From contig DYNO01000054.1 in NCBI GenBank assembly GCA_020721025.1, positions 1,740 through 13,277 on the forward strand: a stretch of 11,538 nt of DNA, given 5' to 3'. The position numbers were made by a program, and so were the translations under genes. Origin of the DNA: Thiomargarita sp. GTDB lineage: Bacteria; Pseudomonadota; Gammaproteobacteria; Beggiatoales; Beggiatoaceae. Below, in pieces: positions 7,806 to 11,538 of the stretch. The notes beneath the pieces were generated by a model. The model was not told where the DNA came from. It made no database searches and saw only the letters and a program-made list of their open reading frames with translations. The stretch's first letter is position 1. Each line of letters opens with the position of its first letter.

Positions 7806-7837
7806 AATCTGTCAAGTTTCCACCAATTTGACAGATT
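7806..7837 (+). repeat. 13-bp inverted repeat between argG and dnaJ
   Basis: AATCTGTCAAGTT (7806-7818) and AATTTGACAGATT (7825-7837) form a 13-bp stem with one G-U pair and a TCCACC loop. TTTTT follows 9 nt later (7847-7851). It may be the distal terminator of argG, 200 nt past its stop, or a processed RNA end. The delayed T-tract makes terminator function uncertain. Confidence 0.5.
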
Positions 7838-7901
7838 CAGCTTATCTTTTTATGGTGCTTCGTCCTGCTTCTGCTACAGTGATCCTAAATCGTTTATGGA
7901 T

Positions 7902-7930
7902 TTGTCAATAGATAACAGCTATTGTATAAT
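7902..7930 (+). promoter_or_regulatory. Near-consensus sigma70 promoter upstream of dnaJ
   Basis: TTGTCA (7902-7907, 5/6 match) is exactly 17 nt from TATAAT (7925-7930, 6/6 match). The start point would be about 155 nt upstream of dnaJ, so this probably gives basal dnaJ transcription with a long leader. A small RNA starting here cannot be ruled out. Confidence 0.65.
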
Positions 7931-8007
7931 TGGGTTAAATTAAAAAATCTTACAAATTAAAAACCAGATAACAAAACTATTTTTTGTCGCCATAACCAAT
8001 AATATTG

Positions 8008-8036
8008 ATTGAACTTTATGATTTCACCCCCATATA
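8008..8036 (+). promoter_or_regulatory. Sigma32 (RpoH) heat-shock promoter of dnaJ
   Basis: ATTGAAC (8008-8014) resembles the RpoH -35 CTTGAAA. The -10 CCCCATATA (8028-8036) matches the consensus CCCCATNTA completely. Fourteen nt separate TTGAA from CCCCAT, within the usual range. The predicted start is about 50 nt before the dnaJ ATG. Confidence 0.82.
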
Positions 8037-8092
8037 CTTGCTGCAACTCAAAACCGAATTTTTAAAACCTCATCCAGAATTATTAGAAAACT

Positions 8093-9247
8093 ATGTCAAA
8101 ACGTGATTATTATCAAGTGCTTAGTGTACAGAAAAATGCAACAGACGAAGAAATTAAAAAAGCCTATCGTCGTTTGGCAATGAAATATCACCCCGACCGC
8201 AATCCAGACGATAAAACTGCTGAGGAAGCCTTTAAAGAAGTGAAAGAAGCGTATGAGATTCTGTCTGATGCACAAAAACGCGCCGCTTATGATCAGTTTG
8301 GACATGCGGGTGTCGATCCCAACTTGGGCGCGAGAGCAGGCGGTGGGGCGGGTTTTGGCTTCGATTTTGGCGATTTTGGCGACATTTTTGAAACCGTTTT
8401 CGGTGGTAGCACTGGAGCAGGGGCGCGGCGCGGCGGTGCGGGGGGCGGTAGTCGCATGTATCGCGGGTCTGATCTCCGTTACGATCTCAGTTTAAGCCTT
8501 GAAGAAGCGGTAGGCGGTACAGAAGTTAAAATTCGTATCCCAACCCAAGTCATCTGCAAAAACTGTAATGGTTCCGGCGCACGTCCCGGCACCAACGCGG
8601 TCACTTGCCAGCGCTGTGGTGGTTCTGGGCAAATTCGCATGGCACAAGGCTTTTTTTCAGTGCAGCAAACCTGTCCAAGTTGTCGTGGCACCGGTCGCAC
8701 CATTCCCGATCCTTGCCCCAATTGTTACGGCATGGGTCGCATTCAAGACCACAAAACGTTATCAGTCAAAGTACCGGCAGGCGTGGATACTGGCGACAGA
8801 ATTCGTTTGGCGGGCGAAGGCGAAGCAGGTTTGAATGGGGGCCCCACGGGCGACTTGTATGTGCAGATTAACGTGCGTGAACATCCGATTTTTACTCGTG
8901 AAGACAACAATTTATCTTGCGAAGTCCCAATTAACATGGTCACCGCGGCGTTGGGAGGCGAACTTGAAGTGCCCACGTTAGACGGAAGAGTGGTGTTGAA
9001 AATTCCTCCTGAAACGCAAACGGGCAAAGTTTTCCGCATTCGCGGGCGGGGAGTGAGACCGGTGCGCGGCGGCTCTGTGGGGGATTTAATGTGCCGAGTC
9101 CTAGTTGAAACTCCCGTGAGTCTCACTGCGAAACAAAAGGAAATTTTGCGTGAATTTGAAAAAACCTTGTATAACAATACGCATACGCCGAAAGAAAGTT
9201 CATGGTTAGACAGCGTGAAAAGTTTTTTTGAAGGGATTAGTAAGTAA
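8093..9247 (+). CDS. dnaJ: Chaperone protein DnaJ (Hsp40)
   Basis: A 384-aa type I Hsp40 that delivers unfolded substrates to DnaK and stimulates its ATPase. The J domain spans residues 1-70 with the HPD motif at 33-35. A Gly/Phe-rich region runs from about 77 to 120. Four zinc-finger repeats of the CxxCxGxG type follow: CKNCNGSG (155), CQRCGGSG (172), CPSCRGTG (194) and CPNCYGMG (208). The C-terminal substrate-binding domains extend to about 345. Length and order are normal for the family. The start matches the family (MSKRDYYQVL), though its Shine-Dalgarno is poor. dnaK is not upstream; argG is, 488 nt away, and dnaJ has both sigma70- and sigma32-type promoters, consistent with independent heat-shock control. 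Confidence 0.98.
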   Translation: MSKRDYYQVLSVQKNATDEEIKKAYRRLAMKYHPDRNPDDKTAEEAFKEVKEAYEILSDAQKRAAYDQFGHAGVDPNLGARAGGGAGFGFDFGDFGDIFETVFGGSTGAGARRGGAGGGSRMYRGSDLRYDLSLSLEEAVGGTEVKIRIPTQVICKNCNGSGARPGTNAVTCQRCGGSGQIRMAQGFFSVQQTCPSCRGTGRTIPDPCPNCYGMGRIQDHKTLSVKVPAGVDTGDRIRLAGEGEAGLNGGPTGDLYVQINVREHPIFTREDNNLSCEVPINMVTAALGGELEVPTLDGRVVLKIPPETQTGKVFRIRGRGVRPVRGGSVGDLMCRVLVETPVSLTAKQKEILREFEKTLYNNTHTPKESSWLDSVKSFFEGISK

Positions 9248-9262
9248 TTGGGAAGTTTCGCG

Positions 9263-9285
9263 TTGATAAATATCAAATATTTTTT
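9263..9285 (+). promoter_or_regulatory. FNR/Anr-type palindrome, or weak dnaJ terminator
   Basis: TTGAT-AAAT-ATCAA (9263-9276) matches all ten specified bases of the FNR/Anr consensus TTGATNNNNATCAA. It lies 15 nt after the dnaJ stop and is followed by a T-rich stretch ending in six T residues (9280-9285), so it could also act as a small terminator hairpin. No strong -10 sits at class II spacing; CATGAT at 9296-9301 is the nearest. Confidence 0.45.
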
Positions 9286-9605
9286 AGTCAATCATCATGA
9301 TTTTTAACAGATAATCTTTTGTTTTTAAAATAAATTTTATTTGTCGATGCGTAATTTCTCACAATTTAACATGCAAACTTGATGGATTCATTGAAACCGA
9401 AATAGTACAATCCCTATATCAGATTTTAAAGCAGACAGTAAATTTAAAATCTTATGGATAATTTTCACAATTGTCAGCAAAATCAGGCTGTTGATTGGAA
9501 GCAAAACCATGTTTTAACCTTGTCAGAACGCCTGCCTAGCAATACAGTGATTTGATATAAAAATTAAGCAACCGATTGAATAATCAGCTTAATATCACGT
9601 ATGAC

Positions 9606-9634
9606 TTGAGTAATTCGGTCAATTTGGATATAAT
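9606..9634 (+). promoter_or_regulatory. Sigma70 promoter upstream of the di-heme cytochrome gene
   Basis: TTGAGT (9606-9611, 4/6 match) is 17 nt from a perfect TATAAT (9629-9634). The start point would be near 9641, giving a leader of about 255 nt that includes the large inverted repeat at 9708-9782. It could instead drive a small RNA. A second, weaker candidate is TTTACT-N16-TAGAAT, ending at 9707. Confidence 0.6.
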
Positions 9635-9707
9635 CTTGCTGTTTTTATATGTGATTGGCGCGATAAAATAATTTGATGATTTACTCATGACGAAAACAAG
9701 TTAGAAT

Positions 9708-9782
9708 ATGGTGATCTTAAATCCTTGAGACCTACAAATGTGCATCTTTTGTTTTTTTCTACAAACGATTTAAGATCACCAT
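9708..9782 (+). repeat. Perfect 16-bp inverted repeat with 43-nt spacer
   Basis: ATGGTGATCTTAAATC (9708-9723) and GATTTAAGATCACCAT (9767-9782) are exact reverse complements separated by 43 nt. The spacer contains two CTACAAA copies (near 9732 and 9759) and a run of seven T residues. No T-tract follows the right arm, so it is not a classical terminator on the plus strand. Transcribed, it would form a long hairpin in the cytochrome leader. No target-site duplication or transposase is seen. Confidence 0.85.
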
Positions 9783-9896
9783 CAGCATCGCTTTTCATCT
9801 AATTACAGTGTCAAGTTCAAGTATTTTGGCAACAGTTCGATTCCATTTACTAACTTTTTAATGAAGTTGCATTTTTTAGCTACCCGGAGAAAAATA

Positions 9897-10793
9897 GTGA
9901 GTCAAACAGAAACAATAAAAGCACGTAACTCTCTCATTTGGTGGACAATATTTTATACAGTGGTATCCCTTGTCGTGGTGGTCGGTTGGGTGATGTACAA
10001 ATTGGGCGGGGATTTTGGTTACAAAGTGAACGCACCAGTTGACCCTGAATTTTACAGACAGATGGTGGAAATGCGTGTTAAACCCGTAGGTCAGGTGAAT
10101 GTCGGGACAGCAGCAACCGCCCCAGTGGCAACTCCCGCCGCCGCTCCAACGGATCCTGTGTTGAAACTGATCAGCGATAAGGGCTATGCTTGCCTAGGAT
10201 GTCACCAAGTCGATGCGGAATCTGTGGGTCCCTCTTACAAGAAAGTCGCAGAGAAATACAAGGGTGATGCCAATGCCGCCAGTATGTTAGCCAAAAAGGT
10301 CAAGGAAGGTGGTGTGGGGACGTGGGGACAAGTTCCAATGCCCGCGAATGCCACAGTGACCGACGAGGATATGCAGAAAATTGTTACATGGGTATTGGCA
10401 AATTCTGGCGGTACTGCGGCAAAACCTGCGGCAAAACCTGCGGATAAACCTGCGGAACCTGCAAAACCGGCAGCAACCGATGCAAAACCAACTGCGACAG
10501 AAACAAAACCCGCAGCAAGTGGTGCGACATTGACGACAGAACAAGCAATCGCATTAATCACTGAAAAAGGCTATTTGTGCACCTCCTGTCATCAAGTTGA
10601 TATGAAAATGGTTGGACCGGGTTACAAAGAAGTCGCGGCAAAATACAAAGGTGATGCCAAGGCTGCCAGTATGTTGGCTAAAAAAGCCAAAGAAGGTGGG
10701 GTAGGGACATGGGGAGAAATTCCAATGCCGCCGAATTCTACTGTTTCTGATGATGATATGAACGCCTTGATTCATTGGATTTTATCTTTGTAA
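9897..10793 (+). CDS. Membrane-anchored di-heme c-type cytochrome (tandem c551/c5-like domains)
   Basis: A 298-aa protein read from GTG at 9897, chosen because GGAG lies 7 nt upstream; the ATG at 9861 would add 12 residues without a good Shine-Dalgarno. An uncleaved signal anchor is near residues 13-34. Two class I cytochrome c domains follow, about 86-169 and 214-298, joined by an Ala/Lys/Pro-rich linker at about 173-210. Each has CxxCH (C99-H103 and C228-H232) and a distal Met ligand in a PMP motif (M148 and M277). The domains are closely similar and share the string KEGGVGTWG, which indicates an internal duplication. The role is probably periplasmic electron transfer to a terminal oxidase or other acceptor; a link to a cbb3 oxidase is inferred only from ccoG elsewhere in the window. 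It appears monocistronic, with a hairpin after the stop. Confidence 0.9.
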   Translation: MSQTETIKARNSLIWWTIFYTVVSLVVVVGWVMYKLGGDFGYKVNAPVDPEFYRQMVEMRVKPVGQVNVGTAATAPVATPAAAPTDPVLKLISDKGYACLGCHQVDAESVGPSYKKVAEKYKGDANAASMLAKKVKEGGVGTWGQVPMPANATVTDEDMQKIVTWVLANSGGTAAKPAAKPADKPAEPAKPAATDAKPTATETKPAASGATLTTEQAIALITEKGYLCTSCHQVDMKMVGPGYKEVAAKYKGDAKAASMLAKKAKEGGVGTWGEIPMPPNSTVSDDDMNALIHWILSL

Positions 10794-10814
10794 TAAGCAG
10801 GATGCAGTTTTTGT

Positions 10815-10854
10815 TCTGAATCTTGATTGACCGCATAGATAATTAAGATTCAGA
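10815..10854 (+). terminator. 15-bp stem-loop after the cytochrome gene
   Basis: TCTGAATCTTGATTG (10815-10829) pairs with TAATTAAGATTCAGA (10840-10854) over 15 positions including two G-U pairs, with a 10-nt loop. It starts 21 nt after the cytochrome stop. Only TCATTT follows, so it is an imperfect terminator or a 3'-end-stabilising structure. Confidence 0.55.
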
Positions 10855-11087
10855 TCATTTCCCACCTAACTACTCTTAATTTGTCATCTTTCCCCGCGTT
10901 CAAATGTCAATCGTTCGGACTGTTTTTTATCATCATTTCTAAAATCAATCGGTTAAAAATAGCCATTCTATTTGTCAACTCGCTGAAATTCAAATGAAAT
11001 TTGAAAACTATCCGAAGTATCGTTAGTGGCGCGTTCGCTGTATGAACGGATTTTCAAATCGGGCGGGCAGAATTTAAAAATTTACAC

Positions 11088-11116
11088 TTGTATCTTGTCA
11101 TCAAATCGGTTATGAT
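11088..11116 (+). promoter_or_regulatory. Likely sigma70 promoter of rplU
   Basis: TTGTAT (11088-11093) is 17 nt from TATGAT (11111-11116, 5/6 match), giving a leader of about 45 nt. An overlapping better -35, TTGTCA at 11095-11100, has no well-spaced -10. Confidence 0.5.
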
Positions 11117-11167
11117 ATTAAGTTCTCTTGTCGTTTATTCAATAGCATAAAATTGAGAGTCCAGATT

Positions 11168-11538
11168 ATGTACGCTGTAATTAAAACAGGCGGTAAGCAA
11201 TACAAAGTGTCTCATGGGCATGTGTTGCGTGTGGAAAAACTTGAAGCAGAAGTCGGTAGTCAAGTAGATTTTACTGAAGTATTATTGGTTGCCGATGGTA
11301 ACGAAATTAATGTGGGTACGCCATTTTTGGATAATAGCAAGGTCAGTGCGACAGTGCAAGCGCAAGGTCGTGGCAAAAAGATCAAGATTATCAAGATGAG
11401 ACGGCGCAAACATTATCGCAAACAAATGGGACATCGCCAAGCCTATACCGAACTGAAGGTGACGGACATTGTGGCGCAGGGCAAATTGTTAGCCGCTCCA
11501 GTCAAAACCACAGAATCAACTGAATCAACTGAATCAAC
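11168..11538 (+). CDS. rplU: 50S ribosomal protein L21 (partial, runs off the window)
   Basis: The first 123 codons of L21, a 23S rRNA-binding protein of the large subunit, are present; the 3' end is outside the window. The start MYAVIKTGGKQYKV and the RNA-binding stretch KMRRRKHYRKQMGHRQ (76-91) are typical of the family. The conserved core ends near residue 103, the full length of E. coli L21. Here the frame continues past it with at least 20 residues ending in repeated Glu-Ser-Thr, encoded by a 9-bp tandem repeat. GAGAG lies 8 nt before the ATG. rpmA usually follows rplU in bacteria but is not visible here. Confidence 0.97.
   Translation, partial: MYAVIKTGGKQYKVSHGHVLRVEKLEAEVGSQVDFTEVLLVADGNEINVGTPFLDNSKVSATVQAQGRGKKIKIIKMRRRKHYRKQMGHRQAYTELKVTDIVAQGKLLAAPVKTTESTESTES
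11513..11538 (+). repeat. 9-bp tandem repeat at the 3' end of rplU
   Basis: The unit GAATCAACT is repeated exactly at 11513-11521, 11522-11530 and 11531-11538 (eight of nine bases before the window ends). It encodes Glu-Ser-Thr in the rplU frame. The total copy number cannot be known from this window. Confidence 0.9.

Larger units (their letters stand above)
7605..8092. other. Intergenic region argG-dnaJ: hairpin and tandem dnaJ promoters
   Basis: I see no credible gene in these 488 nt. They hold a 13-bp hairpin (7806-7837), a near-consensus sigma70 promoter (7902-7930) and a sigma32-type promoter (8008-8036), listed separately. A GAAGGAG motif near 7679 is not followed by a start codon in a useful frame. 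The remaining sequence is AT-rich and otherwise unremarkable. Confidence 0.7.
9248..9896. other. Long intergenic region dnaJ-cytochrome c
   Basis: These 649 AT-rich nt contain no credible gene. They hold an FNR-type palindrome/weak hairpin after dnaJ (9263-9285), a 9/10 FNR-like match TTGAT-TGGA-AGCAA (9491-9504), an interrupted stem GTGAT...ATTAAGC with GCTTAATATCAC (9547-9598), a sigma70 promoter (9606-9634) and a 16-bp perfect inverted repeat (9708-9782). It is unusually long and structured compared with the other spacers, so an uncharacterised small RNA or structured leader is possible. Confidence 0.6.
10794..11167. other. Intergenic region cytochrome c-rplU
   Basis: These 374 nt contain no gene that I can support. 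They hold a stable hairpin after the cytochrome gene (10815-10854), a short palindrome TTCAAAT-GAA-ATTTGAA (10989-11005) and the rplU promoter (11088-11116). The rest is AT-rich with no recognised element. Confidence 0.6.

Noticed and set aside
8743..9291. 182-codon open frame antisense to dnaJ
   Set aside because: It lies opposite a well-conserved gene, has no family resemblance or Shine-Dalgarno, and is explained by dnaJ codon use.
9708..9782. Miniature transposable element (MITE) bounded by 16-bp inverted repeats
   Set aside because: At 75 nt, with no target-site duplication and only one copy in the window, a hairpin or regulatory element is simpler.
10417..10510. Possible minisatellite in the cytochrome linker (repeated GCAAAACCTGCG-like units)
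   Set aside because: The units are irregular and fit ordinary Lys-Pro-Ala linker coding, unlike the exact repeat in rplU.
10235..10561. Antisense open frames rich in Ala/Gly/Phe or Cys/Arg opposite the cytochrome gene
   Set aside because: Their composition is the mirror of the Ala/Lys/Pro linker and heme domains; no independent evidence of coding.

Overview
The window is chromosomal housekeeping DNA from a gammaproteobacterium. The evidence is a YgfX-family protein (best known from gammaproteobacteria), very E. coli-like PolA polymerase motifs, IF-1 and L21, CCA-encoding tRNA genes, textbook sigma70 and sigma32 promoter sequences, and a cbb3-oxidase assembly protein. Intergenic DNA is AT-rich. 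A sulfur-oxidiser-like lineage (Thiotrichales/Beggiatoaceae type) is possible but cannot be proven from this sequence.

Layout. Everything from 72 to 6265 is on the minus strand: infA and a ygfX-like gene at the right, then ccoG, a small T4-Pnkp-like P-loop kinase, a tRNA-Ala(GGC)-tRNA-Glu(UUC) pair under a perfect-consensus promoter, and polA. Everything from 6381 to the right end is on the plus strand: argG, dnaJ, a membrane-anchored di-heme cytochrome c, and rplU, which runs off the end. The switch point is the divergent ygfX/argG intergenic region. There is no sign of phage, plasmid, IS or CRISPR.

How the genes relate. Most are separate transcription units with their own promoters rather than one pathway. 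Translation is represented by IF-1, L21 and two tRNAs. CcoG and the di-heme cytochrome both point to aerobic or microaerobic respiration. dnaJ stands apart from dnaK behind tandem sigma70 and sigma32-type promoters.

Most notable points. (1) The PolA 3'-5' exonuclease domain has lost every recognisable catalytic residue, so proofreading is probably absent. (2) A perfect 16-bp inverted repeat lies in the long putative leader of the cytochrome gene, and a perfect FNR/Anr-type palindrome follows dnaJ. (3) dnaJ has a near-perfect sigma32 promoter of its own. (4) A stand-alone polynucleotide-kinase-like protein is encoded next to tRNA genes. (5) L21 has a C-terminal tail made of a 9-bp tandem repeat. 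I saw no complete undescribed multi-gene system.
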